Source: Streptomyces alboflavus (GTDB lineage: Bacteria; Actinomycetota; Actinomycetes; Streptomycetales; Streptomycetaceae). From it: a DNA stretch of 64,000 nucleotides. A model generated the notes under the pieces. The model saw nothing but the letters and a program-made list of their open reading frames with translations. It searched no databases and was not told the DNA's origin. Positions within the stretch are counted from its first letter, which is position 1; every line of letters starts with the position of its first letter. Position numbers and translations under genes: made by a program. Shown here piece after piece: positions 1 to 8,114 of the stretch. The stretch spans positions 1 to 64,000 of the forward strand of contig NZ_JNXT01000048.1 of the NCBI RefSeq assembly GCF_000716675.1, read 5' to 3'.

Positions 1-2083
1 CGCCGAAGCCGCCCCCGCCCGTCCCCCCGGCGCCCCCGCGCCCGAGCCCGCCGAGGATCTGCCCGAGGACGATCCCGCCGAGCACGGCCCCGCCCGTTCC
101 GCCCGCGCCACCGCCCCCGCCGCCGTACGGATTGCCGTAGGCCCGGACGTCCCGCTCGGCGAGCGCCTGGGCCTCGCGGGCCAGGGAGTCGGCGCGCCGG
201 GCATCGGCGAGTGCCGCACCCGCCCCCGCACCGCCCGACACCGCCTCCGCCCCCTCTGCCCCCTCCGCCCGCTCCAGGTGCCGCTGCGCCTCCGCGAGCC
301 GCGTCCGGGACGCGGCTCCCACCGCGCCGCGGTGTGTCGTGACGTAGTCCGTGGCCGCGGCGACGGCGCTGCGGGCGGTGAGGAGGGCCTGGCCCAGGAG
401 GGACCGGGCGCGGGCGTCCGTGTTTTCGCGGTCCTCGCGTTCGCGCGCGCCGGACAGGGCGGCGTCGAGCGCGGCGTCGGCCTCCTCCACCCGGCGCAGG
501 GCGTCGATCGGGTCGTACGGCCCGGCGGCGACGGCCCGCCGCACCGCGCCGGTGACGGCCTCGGCCCGGGCCACGCGCCCGCGCAGGTCGGCGTCGGGCG
601 CGCCGCCGGTGCCGGTGAGCCGTCCGCGGGCCTCGGCGAGGTCGGCCTCCGCCTCGCTCAGGGCACCCGGCAATCGGCCCGCCGCCCGGGCGAGTTCACC
701 GGCGAGCCGCTCGACGGCGGTGAGGAAGGTGTCGGCCTGGTCGACGGCGCCCTCGGCCGCGCGCAGGTGGACGGCGGCCGTGCCGTTGTCGGCGCCGTCG
801 ACGGCCGTGCGGGCCTGGTGCAGCTGGCCGGTGGCGAACACGAGCCGGTCCTTGGCCTGTTCGATGTTGCCGACGACCGCTTCGCTCGCGCCGGGGGAGT
901 AGCGGGCGCGCAGCTCCTTCAGGGTGCTCTCGGCTTCCATGGTGCGGGCACTGACCTGCTGGAACGCCGTCTCGGCGTGGTCGAGGGCGGCGGGCGCGGC
1001 GCGTTCGAGGGCGCGCAGCTGGTCGAAGGCGGCGGCCTCGGCGTCCAGGCGGCGGCCCGCCTCGGTGCAGCGGGCGACGATCTCGTCGAGCATGCGGCGC
1101 CGGGTCGCGTCGTCCTCCGGGTAGGCGTCGTCGAGCTCCTGTCGCAGCCGGAAGGCTGCCGTCAGCTCCGCGCGCGCGGCGGCCACGGCGGCCGTGAAGG
1201 GCCGCGCGGCCTCCTCACCGAACTGGGCGGTGGCGAAGCCCAGTTCCTCGGCGCTGGTGCGCACCGCGTCGTCGGTCTCCACGAGCAGGGCCCTGGCCCG
1301 GGCGTCGAGGTCGGGCAGCGGCTCGGGCCCGGCGCCGGTGCCACGGCCGGGTGTCGTACGGGAGGTGAGGCGCCGCCGCCGACGCCGGAACGCGACCAGC
1401 GCGAAGCCGCCCGCCGCGCAGGCCGCGACCACCGGGAGCACCAGATCGCCCGCCACCCCGTCGTCGGCGCCGCCGCCGGTGCCGCCCCCGCCGGGATCGG
1501 CCTCGCCCGGGGTGATCGTCGGTGCCACCACCCGCTGCCCGTCGAGCACCGCCGCGTACCCGTTCGCCGCGCCGACGGCGGCGCCCGCCCAGTCGTGGCG
1601 CCGCAGGGCGGGCTCGACGGCGGTGGCGGCGACGTCCCGCAGCTGCTCGTCGGTGAGCCGGGCGGCCGCGTCGAGGGAGTAGGCGTACTGCCGGTCGTGG
1701 GTGGCGACGGCGAGCAGCACGTCGTCGGCGCCGAGGCCGTTGCGGTCGGCGGTGGTGTCGGCCCAGTCCTGCGCGGACCGCCCGGAGAAATCGCGTACGT
1801 ACACGACGAACAGCTGGATCCGCTGCTCCTCGTAGAGCCGGTCGAGCGCGTCGGCGACGGCGGCGCGGCGGTCGCCGAGCGCGTCGGTGCGGTCGGTGAT
1901 CTGGCCGTCGCGGTCGAGACGGACCGGGTCGTCGGCGGGCGCGGCACGCGCGGAGGGCGCGGCGGGCAGGGCGGACGCGGCGCCCGCCGGGGGCGCCGAC
2001 AGCGGGAGCCAGCACCAGAGCAGCAGCGCGGCGGCCGCCGCCCGCGCGGATATGTGCGACGGGGCGCGGGAGGACGGCGTCAC
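1..2083 (-). CDS. TPM-domain membrane protein, C-terminus beyond window
   Basis: A membrane-anchored protein with an extracytoplasmic TPM domain, a fold found in thylakoid and envelope proteins with phosphatase-like or assembly roles. About 694 residues are visible and the frame is still open at base 1. The GTG at 2083 is followed by a hydrophobic N-terminus (residues about 12-38, signal-like). The TPM domain covers about 55-180, with the motifs ITDRTDALGD, LFVVYVRDFSG and NGLGADDVLLAVA. A transmembrane segment at about 211-233 is followed by an Arg-rich stop-transfer stretch, then a long Ala/Glu/Arg-rich, probably coiled-coil cytoplasmic region, and a Gly-rich tail ending GGGFG at the window edge. 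That tail is typical of the family. No ribosome site precedes the start; a TACGCT hexamer lies 7 nt upstream, so the mRNA may be leaderless. The biochemical role is unknown. Confidence 0.85.
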   Translation of the reverse strand, partial: MTPSSRAPSHISARAAAAALLLWCWLPLSAPPAGAASALPAAPSARAAPADDPVRLDRDGQITDRTDALGDRRAAVADALDRLYEEQRIQLFVVYVRDFSGRSAQDWADTTADRNGLGADDVLLAVATHDRQYAYSLDAAARLTDEQLRDVAATAVEPALRRHDWAGAAVGAANGYAAVLDGQRVVAPTITPGEADPGGGGTGGGADDGVAGDLVLPVVAACAAGGFALVAFRRRRRRLTSRTTPGRGTGAGPEPLPDLDARARALLVETDDAVRTSAEELGFATAQFGEEAARPFTAAVAAARAELTAAFRLRQELDDAYPEDDATRRRMLDEIVARCTEAGRRLDAEAAAFDQLRALERAAPAALDHAETAFQQVSARTMEAESTLKELRARYSPGASEAVVGNIEQAKDRLVFATGQLHQARTAVDGADNGTAAVHLRAAEGAVDQADTFLTAVERLAGELARAAGRLPGALSEAEADLAEARGRLTGTGGAPDADLRGRVARAEAVTGAVRRAVAAGPYDPIDALRRVEEADAALDAALSGAREREDRENTDARARSLLGQALLTARSAVAAATDYVTTHRGAVGAASRTRLAEAQRHLERAEGAEGAEAVSGGAGAGAALADARRADSLAREAQALAERDVRAYGNPYGGGGGGAGGTGGAVLGGIVLGQILGGLGRGGAGGTGGGGFG

Positions 2084-2090
2084 ATCTGGC

Positions 2091-2096
2091 AGCGTA
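2091..2096 (-). promoter_or_regulatory. Candidate -10 for leaderless TPM gene
   Basis: TACGCT (minus strand) ends 7 nt before the GTG start. This fits the TANNNT -10 of Streptomyces leaderless promoters. No clear -35 was identified. Confidence 0.4.
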
Positions 2097-2121
2097 TGAC
2101 CGCATATGGGGTCACGCGACC

Positions 2122-2156
2122 GGGGCGGGGCGGCACCCCCGTCGCCGCCCCGCCCC
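2122..2156 (-). terminator. GC-rich hairpin downstream of the PAF-AH-like gene
   Basis: A 13-bp perfect stem (GGGGCGGGGCGGC with its complement) and a 9-nt loop lie 25 nt past the stop of the minus-strand hydrolase gene and just upstream of the next gene. Intrinsic terminators without a U-tract are usual in Streptomyces. Confidence 0.6.
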
Positions 2157-2180
2157 GCACGCCCCGACCCCGCCGCCTGG

Positions 2181-3449
2181 CTACGGAGCCACGAACCGGA
2201 CCTCGGGGAAGCGGTCCGAGGGGCCGTCGAGCAGGTGGTCGTCGCGCCCGCCGAGCGTGCGGTCGAAGAACGAGGCCACGTACGCGCGCTGGGCGGCCGT
2301 GGCGCGCGCCGGGTCGACGGTGCCGATGTTCTTCTCGACCACGTCGCGCCCCACCCCGGCCTGCGGCAGGACCGCGGCGAGGTCGGTGTAGGTCTGGTGC
2401 TTCGCGCCGCGCAGGTTCAGGTCGCGCTTCCAGCCGGTGCCGTGCTTCCAGAAGGAGCCCCAGGACGGCTCGGTGGTGTGGTCGCTGCCGTCCCGGCCCA
2501 TCAGCAGGAACGGCCGGTGGTCCAGGCCGTGCCGGGCGACGGGCGTGAGGTTGGTGCCCTGGGGTTCCCCGTTGTGCTCCAGCGTGCCGTCCAGGTTGAC
2601 GCCCGCCTTCACGCGCTTGTCCTCGTACATGGTCTCGGCGGCGGCCATCCCGCCCGCGGAGTGCCCGACCACGCCGACGCGGCTTTGGTCGACCGCCCTG
2701 CCCAGGCCGTGCGGCAGCGCGCCGAGCCGGTCGAGCACGAACTTGTCGTCGGCGACGCGGGTGGTCAGGACCTTCTCCATGAGTCGCGGCAGCTTTTCCG
2801 GCGGGCTCTTGGCGAGCGCGTCCCGCAGCGGCTTGTCGGTCTTCACGGAGCCGTCGGGGAACTCGACGCCCGGCGACTCGTAGGTGTGGTCGACGGTGAC
2901 GACGACATAGCCGCGGCTTGCCATCTCCTCGACGAGGGAGGTGCCCCAGGTGCGGGGGTCGTTCGCGCCCGCCGAGTACAGCAGCACGGGCAGCCGCCCG
3001 CCGCCGGTCTCGACCCGGGCGCCCTCCCGGGCGTGCGTCCGCATGCCCGCCCAGTCGACGGCGTCCTTCGGGATCCCGTGCGGCGCGGCCGCGTTCCAGC
3101 GCGCGGCCGCGCCCTTCGCCATGTACGGCGCGAAGCCGTGCCCGCCGGTGGCACGAGCCGGGTACCAGACGCTCACCATCAGCTCCCGGTACGGCTGCGC
3201 GGTGACCCACGGGTCGTTCCGGGAGTGGTCGACCAGGCGGGTCGAGAACGTACCGACGGCGTGCGGTCCTGTGGGCGCGGGCAGCGCGGCCCGCACGCCG
3301 TGTCCCGCCGGGGCGTCGCCCGAGCCCTGCGCGGACGCCGGCGAGGCCGCCCCGGCCGCGAGCACGGTGGTCACGGCGAGGCCCAGGGCGAGGGCGCCCT
3401 TGCGGGCACGGGCGGAGGTGCGGGACGAACGAAGATCGCGGAAGTTCAT
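2181..3449 (-). CDS. Secreted alpha/beta hydrolase, PAF-acetylhydrolase isoform II-like
   Basis: A predicted exported lipase/esterase of the alpha/beta-hydrolase superfamily, 422 residues from ATG 3449. Residues 1-41 form a signal peptide: Arg/Lys-rich start, hydrophobic core, cleavage near SPASA-QG. The nucleophile elbow GHSAGG puts the catalytic Ser at about residue 264. The later motif NLDGT and the AKHQTYTD region could supply Asp and His. N-terminal motifs such as VSVWYPA and the DHTYES strand resemble plasma PAF-acetylhydrolase-like proteins of actinomycetes. An in-frame ATG exists at 3485, but it would put 12 non-signal residues before the signal peptide, so 3449 is preferred. A GGAGG lies unusually close (1 nt) to that ATG, so the start is not certain. 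The substrate is unknown. The gene stands alone between two hairpins. Confidence 0.8.
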   Translation of the reverse strand: MNFRDLRSSRTSARARKGALALGLAVTTVLAAGAASPASAQGSGDAPAGHGVRAALPAPTGPHAVGTFSTRLVDHSRNDPWVTAQPYRELMVSVWYPARATGGHGFAPYMAKGAAARWNAAAPHGIPKDAVDWAGMRTHAREGARVETGGGRLPVLLYSAGANDPRTWGTSLVEEMASRGYVVVTVDHTYESPGVEFPDGSVKTDKPLRDALAKSPPEKLPRLMEKVLTTRVADDKFVLDRLGALPHGLGRAVDQSRVGVVGHSAGGMAAAETMYEDKRVKAGVNLDGTLEHNGEPQGTNLTPVARHGLDHRPFLLMGRDGSDHTTEPSWGSFWKHGTGWKRDLNLRGAKHQTYTDLAAVLPQAGVGRDVVEKNIGTVDPARATAAQRAYVASFFDRTLGGRDDHLLDGPSDRFPEVRFVAP

Positions 3450-3494
3450 GCCTCCATGCTGGCCTGGCACAACGCCCGCCACCATGGAGGCAAT

Positions 3495-3540
3495 CCGGAG
3501 AATCCCAGCTGGGGGATTACCCCCACCCAGGACTCTCCGG
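3495..3540 (-). terminator. Terminator of the sdh operon
   Basis: A compound hairpin: outer arms CCGGAG/CTCCGG at 3495-3500 and 3535-3540, inner GGGGG-ATTA-CCCCC at 3511-3524. It lies about 28 nt downstream of the sdhB stop on the minus strand. Confidence 0.6.
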
Positions 3541-3567
3541 CCGCTTAGCCCCTCGTCCCGTACGCCG

Positions 3568-4404
3568 CTAACTCGTCGGCCGCCGCCGGATCTTGTTGCC
3601 GAGCCAGACCAGCGGGTCGTACTTGCGGTCGACGGCCCGCTCCTTCAGCGGGATCAGCGCGTTGTCGGTGATGTGGATGCCCTCGGGGCACACCTCCGTG
3701 CAGCACTTGGTGATGTTGCAGTAGCCGAGGCCGTGCTCCTCCTGGGCCGTCGCCTTGCGGTCGAGGCCGGTGGCGGCGGCCGCGTCCAGGGGGTGCATGT
3801 CGAGTTCGGCGACGCGCATCAGGAAGCGGGGCCCGGCGAAGGCCGTCTTGTTCTCCTCGTGGTCACGCACCACATGGCAGGTGTCCTGGCACAGGAAGCA
3901 CTCGATGCACTTGCGGAACTCCTGGGAGCGGTCCACGTCCTCCTGCATCATGCGGTACTCGCCGGGGCCGAGGTCCTTCGGCGGTACGAACGAGGGGACC
4001 TCCCTGGCCTTGGTGTAGTTGAAGCCCACGTCCGTCACCAGGTCCCGCACCACCGGGAAGGCCCGCAGCGGCGTCACCGTGACGACCTCGTCGCGCGCGA
4101 ACACCGACATCCGCGTCATGCACATCAGACGCGGCCGCCCGTTGATCTCCGCGGAGCACGAACCGCACTTGCCCGCCTTGCAGTTCCACCGCACGGCGAG
4201 GTCGGGGGCCTGGGTGGCCTGGATCCTGTGGATGATGTCGAGGACCACCTCGCCGTCGTTGACCTGGACGGTGAAGTCCTCCAGATCACCGCCTTCGACG
4301 TCGCCGCGCCAGACCCGGAAGCGCGCGTCGTACGCCCCCGAGCCCTCGTCGCCGCCCCCGTCCGCGGCCGCGCTGGAACCCGTGCCGGAAGTCGTCGTAC
4401 TCAC
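3568..4404 (-). CDS. sdhB: Succinate dehydrogenase/fumarate reductase iron-sulfur subunit
   Basis: The electron-transfer subunit of a membrane succinate:quinone oxidoreductase, 278 residues. The start is GTG 4404; its GTGA overlaps the sdhA stop, which indicates translational coupling. A plant-type [2Fe-2S] domain contains CKAGKCGSC from about residue 75 plus a fourth Cys in RLMCMTR. The C-terminal bacterial-ferredoxin domain has CIECFLCQDTC and CNITKCCTEVCP, ligands for the [4Fe-4S] and [3Fe-4S] centres. The first roughly 30 residues (Ser/Thr/Gly-rich) extend beyond the usual family start. With sdhA and a five-helix cytochrome b subunit upstream, the operon matches the actinobacterial Sdh1 type (in mycobacteria, from memory, Rv0247c-Rv0249c) rather than the canonical sdhCDAB type. 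Confidence 0.93.
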   Translation of the reverse strand: MSTTTSGTGSSAAADGGGDEGSGAYDARFRVWRGDVEGGDLEDFTVQVNDGEVVLDIIHRIQATQAPDLAVRWNCKAGKCGSCSAEINGRPRLMCMTRMSVFARDEVVTVTPLRAFPVVRDLVTDVGFNYTKAREVPSFVPPKDLGPGEYRMMQEDVDRSQEFRKCIECFLCQDTCHVVRDHEENKTAFAGPRFLMRVAELDMHPLDAAAATGLDRKATAQEEHGLGYCNITKCCTEVCPEGIHITDNALIPLKERAVDRKYDPLVWLGNKIRRRPTS

Positions 4405-6344
4405 TCGTAGAGCTCCTCTTCGGCGAGGTACTTGACCAGCTCCTCCTTGTCGAAGAGGGCGAGCAGGTCGGGGCGGATGGGGTCGGTCGTGACCCGGGTG
4501 AGCTCGATCTGGCCGCGCTCCGGGTCGCTCACCGCGAGGACGCCCGTCGGGTCGGCGAGGGCGCACAGCAGGTTCACGCGGCGCCACTCGCGGTTCATGC
4601 CGGGGTGGTCCTCGCGGGTGTGCCCGCCGCGGCTCTCCGTGCGCTCCAGGGCCGCGCGCGCCACGCACTCGCTGACCAGCAGCATGTTGCGCAGGTCGAG
4701 CGCGAGGTGCCAGCCCGGGTTGAACTGGCGGTGCCCCTCGACCCCGGCCCTGCGGGCGCGCCGCCGCAGCTCCGCCAGCTTCTGCAGGGCCTCGGCCATC
4801 TCGCCCTCGCGGCGGATGATGCCGACCAGGTCGTTCATGGTCTGCTGGAGCTCCTGGTGCAGGGTGTACGGGTTCTCGGGCACCGCGCCCGCCTCCGGGC
4901 TCTCGGCGCTGAACGGGCGCAGCGCCTCGGCGGCGGCCGCGTCCACCTGCGCGTCGTCCACGACCGGGGCGGTGGCCAGGTCGTCCGCGTACCGCGCCGC
5001 GTACAGCCCCGCCCGGCGCCCGAACACCAGCAGGTCGGAGAGGGAGTTGCCGCCGAGCCGGTTCGAGCCGTGCATGCCGCCCGCGACCTCACCGGCCGCG
5101 AAGAGCCCCGGCACGCCGCGCGCCGCCGCCGTGTCCGACTCGACCGCGATGCCGCCCATCACGTAGTGGCAGGTCGGCCCGACCTCCATCGCCTCGGCCG
5201 TGATGTCGACGTCCGCCAGCTCCTTGAACTGGTGGTACATGGACGGCAGTCGGCGCCGGATGACCTCGGCGGGCATACGCGTCGACACGTCCAGGAACAC
5301 CCCGCCGTGCGGGGAGCCGCGGCCCGCCTTCACCTCGGAGTTGATGGCGCGGGCCACCTCGTCGCGGGGGAGCAGCTCGGGCGGGCGGCGGTTGTGGTCC
5401 GGGTCGTCGTACCAGCGGTCGCCCTCCGCCTCCGACTCCGCGTACTTCTCCTTGAAGACGTCCGGGACGTAGTCGAACATGAAGCGTTTGCCGTCGGAAT
5501 TGCGCAGCACTCCGCCGTCTCCGCGCACGGACTCGGTGACGAGGATGCCCTTCACCGACGGCGGCCAGACCATTCCGGTCGGATGGAACTGCACGAATTC
5601 CATGTTCAGGAGCGGCGCCCCGGCGAGCAGCGCGAGCGCGTGCCCGTCACCGGTGTACTCCCATGAATTCGACGTCACCTTGAAGGACTTGCCGATGCCG
5701 CCGGTGGCGAGCACCACGCTCGGCGCCTCGATGACGAAGAAGCGCCCGCTCTCACGCTCGTAGCAGAAGGCGCCCGAAACCCGCTCGCCGTCCTTGAGGC
5801 TGTCTTCTTTCAAGATGCGGGTGACCGTGCACTCCTGGAACACCTTCAACCGGGCTTCGTAGTCGCCGAATTCACGCTCGTCCTCCTGTTGCAGGGCGAC
5901 GATCTTCTGCTGGAGCGTGCGGATGAGTTCGAGGCCGGTGCGGTCTCCGACATGCGCGAGCCGCGGATACTCGTGCCCGCCGAAGTTCCGCTGCGAGATC
6001 CGCCCGTCCTTCGTACGGTCGAAGAGCGCGCCCCACGTCTCCAGTTCCCACACCCGGTCGGGCGCCTCGCGGGCGTGCAGCTCCGCCATCCGCCACTGGT
6101 TGAGGAACTTGCCGCCGCGCAGCGTGTCGCGGAAGTGCACCTGCCAGTTGTCGCCGGAGTTCACATTGCCCATGGACGCGGCGATGCCGCCCTCGGCCAT
6201 CACCGTATGGGCCTTGCCGAACAGCGACTTGCAGATCACGGCCGTACGTGCGCCCTGCTCACGGGCCTCGATGGCGGCCCGCAGCCCGGCGCCACCGGCG
6301 CCCACGACCACGACGTCCCACTGCTGCCGCTCTACTTGAGACAT
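4401..6344 (-). CDS. sdhA: Succinate dehydrogenase/fumarate reductase flavoprotein subunit
   Basis: The catalytic FAD subunit that oxidises succinate to fumarate (or the reverse) at the membrane face, 647 residues. The dinucleotide-binding motif GAGGAGLRAA starts at residue 15. FAD is probably bound covalently to His46 in AHTVMAEGGIA. The substrate domain includes the conserved HPTG and the capping-domain HGANRLGGNSL-like motif, here HGSNRLGGNSL. The start ATG directly abuts the TAG stop of the upstream cytochrome gene, and the end overlaps sdhB, so the three genes are one operon. The length fits Sdh1-type flavoproteins (about 640-650 residues). The physiological direction cannot be read from sequence. 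Confidence 0.95.
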   Translation of the reverse strand: MSQVERQQWDVVVVGAGGAGLRAAIEAREQGARTAVICKSLFGKAHTVMAEGGIAASMGNVNSGDNWQVHFRDTLRGGKFLNQWRMAELHAREAPDRVWELETWGALFDRTKDGRISQRNFGGHEYPRLAHVGDRTGLELIRTLQQKIVALQQEDEREFGDYEARLKVFQECTVTRILKEDSLKDGERVSGAFCYERESGRFFVIEAPSVVLATGGIGKSFKVTSNSWEYTGDGHALALLAGAPLLNMEFVQFHPTGMVWPPSVKGILVTESVRGDGGVLRNSDGKRFMFDYVPDVFKEKYAESEAEGDRWYDDPDHNRRPPELLPRDEVARAINSEVKAGRGSPHGGVFLDVSTRMPAEVIRRRLPSMYHQFKELADVDITAEAMEVGPTCHYVMGGIAVESDTAAARGVPGLFAAGEVAGGMHGSNRLGGNSLSDLLVFGRRAGLYAARYADDLATAPVVDDAQVDAAAAEALRPFSAESPEAGAVPENPYTLHQELQQTMNDLVGIIRREGEMAEALQKLAELRRRARRAGVEGHRQFNPGWHLALDLRNMLLVSECVARAALERTESRGGHTREDHPGMNREWRRVNLLCALADPTGVLAVSDPERGQIELTRVTTDPIRPDLLALFDKEELVKYLAEEELYE

Positions 6345-7178
6345 CTAGAAGAACCTCGGATCGTCGAAAGCGCCGGAAGCGATCAGATACACGTAGAAGT
6401 CGGCGAGTGCGACGCTGATCAACGACGCCCAGGCGAGCAGCATGTGGCGGCCGTTGAGCCAGCCGACCCAGCGCCACATCCGATAGCGCACCGGATGCTT
6501 GGAGAAGTGTTTGAGCTTGCCGCCGACGATGTGCCGGCAGGAATGGCAGGAGAGCGTGTACGCCCAGATGAGCGTGATGTTCACCAGGAACACGAGGGTG
6601 CCGAGCCCCATGTGCCCCCACTCGTAGTCCTCGTTGCGGAAGGCGAGGACGGTGTCGTACGTGAGAATGCCCGCGACCGGCACCGCCGCGTAGAAGAAGT
6701 ACCGGTGGATGTTCTGCAGGATCAGCGGGAAACGCGTCTCACCCGTGTACTTCGCGTGCGGTTCCGCCACCGCGCAGGCGGGCGGTGACGCCCAGAAACC
6801 GCGGTAGTAGGCCTTGCGGTAGTAGTAGCAGGTGAGGCGGAAACCCAGCGGGAAGATGAGGATGAGCAGCGCCGGGGAAAGACCCCACCAGCTGCCGAAG
6901 ATCTCCCAGTTGGGCCCGTTCCGCATCGGTTCGCAGTTCTCCGCGACGCACGGGGAGTAGAACGGCGAGACGTAGGGCGCCTCGTAGTAGTCGGCGTTCG
7001 CGAACGCCCGCCACGTCGAGTAGACGACGAAGGCGAACAGTCCGGCGGCGGTCGCGGCGGGCTGGAGCCACCAGCGGTCCGTCCGCAAATGGGCAGCGGT
7101 GATGGCGGCGCGCGTGCCGTGCCGTACGCCGCCGGGACCCGTGCCCTTCTTCAGATGGGGTTCCGTGCCAGTGGCCAA
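6345..7178 (-). CDS. sdhC: Succinate dehydrogenase cytochrome b subunit, five-helix type
   Basis: The quinone- and haem-binding membrane anchor of the complex, 277 residues. About five hydrophobic segments are visible: around residues 40-60, 97-117, 150-172, 187-207 and 243-263. Several His residues in or near helices (for example in NIHRYFF, LSCHSCRHI and NGRHMLL) are candidate haem ligands. The start is a TTG at 7178 with GGAG five nt upstream (GGAGCCTCG-TTG); no ATG or GTG in frame fits better. It lies 45 nt after the small protein gene and abuts sdhA. A single-polypeptide anchor replaces separate SdhC and SdhD, as in Sdh1/Frd-type enzymes. Confidence 0.9.
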   Translation of the reverse strand: MATGTEPHLKKGTGPGGVRHGTRAAITAAHLRTDRWWLQPAATAAGLFAFVVYSTWRAFANADYYEAPYVSPFYSPCVAENCEPMRNGPNWEIFGSWWGLSPALLILIFPLGFRLTCYYYRKAYYRGFWASPPACAVAEPHAKYTGETRFPLILQNIHRYFFYAAVPVAGILTYDTVLAFRNEDYEWGHMGLGTLVFLVNITLIWAYTLSCHSCRHIVGGKLKHFSKHPVRYRMWRWVGWLNGRHMLLAWASLISVALADFYVYLIASGAFDDPRFF

Positions 7179-7223
7179 CGAGGCTCCACTCCTTCGTCGA
7201 CGGGCGGATCGTCGCGGGGGTCG

Positions 7224-7544
7224 CTAGGGCGCGCGGCGGTCGCGGGCGCCCAGGCCCTCGTCGTCCGAGTCCGTCCACAGGGACCGGTCGTACGGCGTGT
7301 CGGGGATGGTGACCAGCTCGGGGCGGGTCTTGGGGGGCGCGGGCGGGGCCGGTGGCGCCGCGGCGGAGGTGGCCGCCGCGCGCAGCAGGGCGACGCTCTC
7401 GCGCAGGTGGTCGGTGTCCATGCGGACGCGGCGGAAGTCGACGCCCGCGAGTGCCGCGTCGGCGCGCTGCTCGATCTTGCCCACGGTGCGGACCAGGTCG
7501 TCCACGCAGCGCTGAATGGCCGTCAGATCATCGTGCAGAGCCAT
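7224..7544 (-). CDS. Small conserved protein heading the sdh operon
   Basis: A 106-residue soluble protein of unknown function, first gene of the sdh operon (ATG 7544, GAGGG 7 nt upstream). The N-terminal half is amphipathic helical and probably a short coiled coil (MALHDDLTAIQRCVDDL, KIEQRADAAL, DHLRESVALL). A Pro/Ala linker follows, then a distinctive acidic tail IPDTPYDRSLW-TDSDDEGLG. I recall that a small protein (Rv0250c) sits in the same position before the mycobacterial sdh1 genes and has a similar IPDTPYD...W.D.DDEG tail. If so, the pairing is conserved across actinobacteria and suggests an assembly or accessory role for Sdh1. That role is inference. There are no metal or catalytic motifs and no membrane segment. 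Confidence 0.85.
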   Translation of the reverse strand: MALHDDLTAIQRCVDDLVRTVGKIEQRADAALAGVDFRRVRMDTDHLRESVALLRAAATSAAAPPAPPAPPKTRPELVTIPDTPYDRSLWTDSDDEGLGARDRRAP

Positions 7545-8114
7545 GACTTGCCCTCACTTCACAGGTGCGGTGGCAACGCTCATGCGCCTGAGAGTGTCGC
7601 CCCTCACATCCCGTGTTGGGAACCCACGTGCGTGGATTCGACCCCTCCGGGTGAGATCTCGGGCGCGGGCGCCTTGGGCGGGGGTGCTGTGGCCGTGGGC
7701 CGGGGTTGCCCCCGATCGCGCTGCGCGCTCGTCCTCAATCGCCGGACGGGCTCAAATTTTCCGCCGGTGGGGCAGAGGGGGGATTCCCGCCGGTGCGTCC
7801 GAGGGGAGCCGGTCGAGTTGGGGCGGGTGGGTGGGAGAAAGCCTGCCCGGCGTTTGAGGGCGAGCGCGCAGCGCGACCGGGGGCGCCCCCGGCCCACGGC
7901 CGGGTCACATCGGGCCGCGCCGCAGGGGGGAGCCAGCCGCGGCCGGGGGCCGTTCCGCCGCACGGGTGGCTTCCAGGGCGCCCCCCGTCGTGTCGGCGCC
8001 CCCGCCAGAACTCCGTCCCGTTCAGTGGATGACATACGTGTGATCAACTCCATATTTCCCCCGTGATACCGCCAAACGTGCACCCCGCACGGGCAACCCC
8101 CGGAGGTACCCGTC
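7545..8114. other. Divergent intergenic region with repeats and two promoters' space
   Basis: A 570-bp gap between the sdh operon (leftward) and the LpqW-like gene (rightward). It must hold both promoters. Its centre is occupied by an inverted pair of the dispersed GTCCGGCGNTTGAGG repeat (7714-7879). The right end (about 8022-8060) is clearly lower in GC and is the likely promoter area of the lipoprotein gene, followed by GGAGG 7 nt before its ATG. No coding sequence is convincing here. Confidence 0.5.
7714..7879. repeat. Inverted pair of dispersed intergenic repeat (copies 1 and 2)
   Basis: 7714-7752 reads leftward (CTCGTCCTCAATCGCCGGAC then GGGCT). 7840-7879 reads rightward (AGCCTGCCCGGCGTTTGAGG then GCGAGCGCGCAGCGCG). 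The two copies face each other across 87 nt. Related copies occur at seven or so other intergenic sites in this window. Confidence 0.75.

Noticed and set aside
278..2548. Long plus-strand open frame (756 codons) opposite the TPM and hydrolase genes
   Set aside because: It spans two minus-strand genes and their terminator, is Arg/Gly-rich without domains, and is an antisense frame created by high GC at codon position 3.
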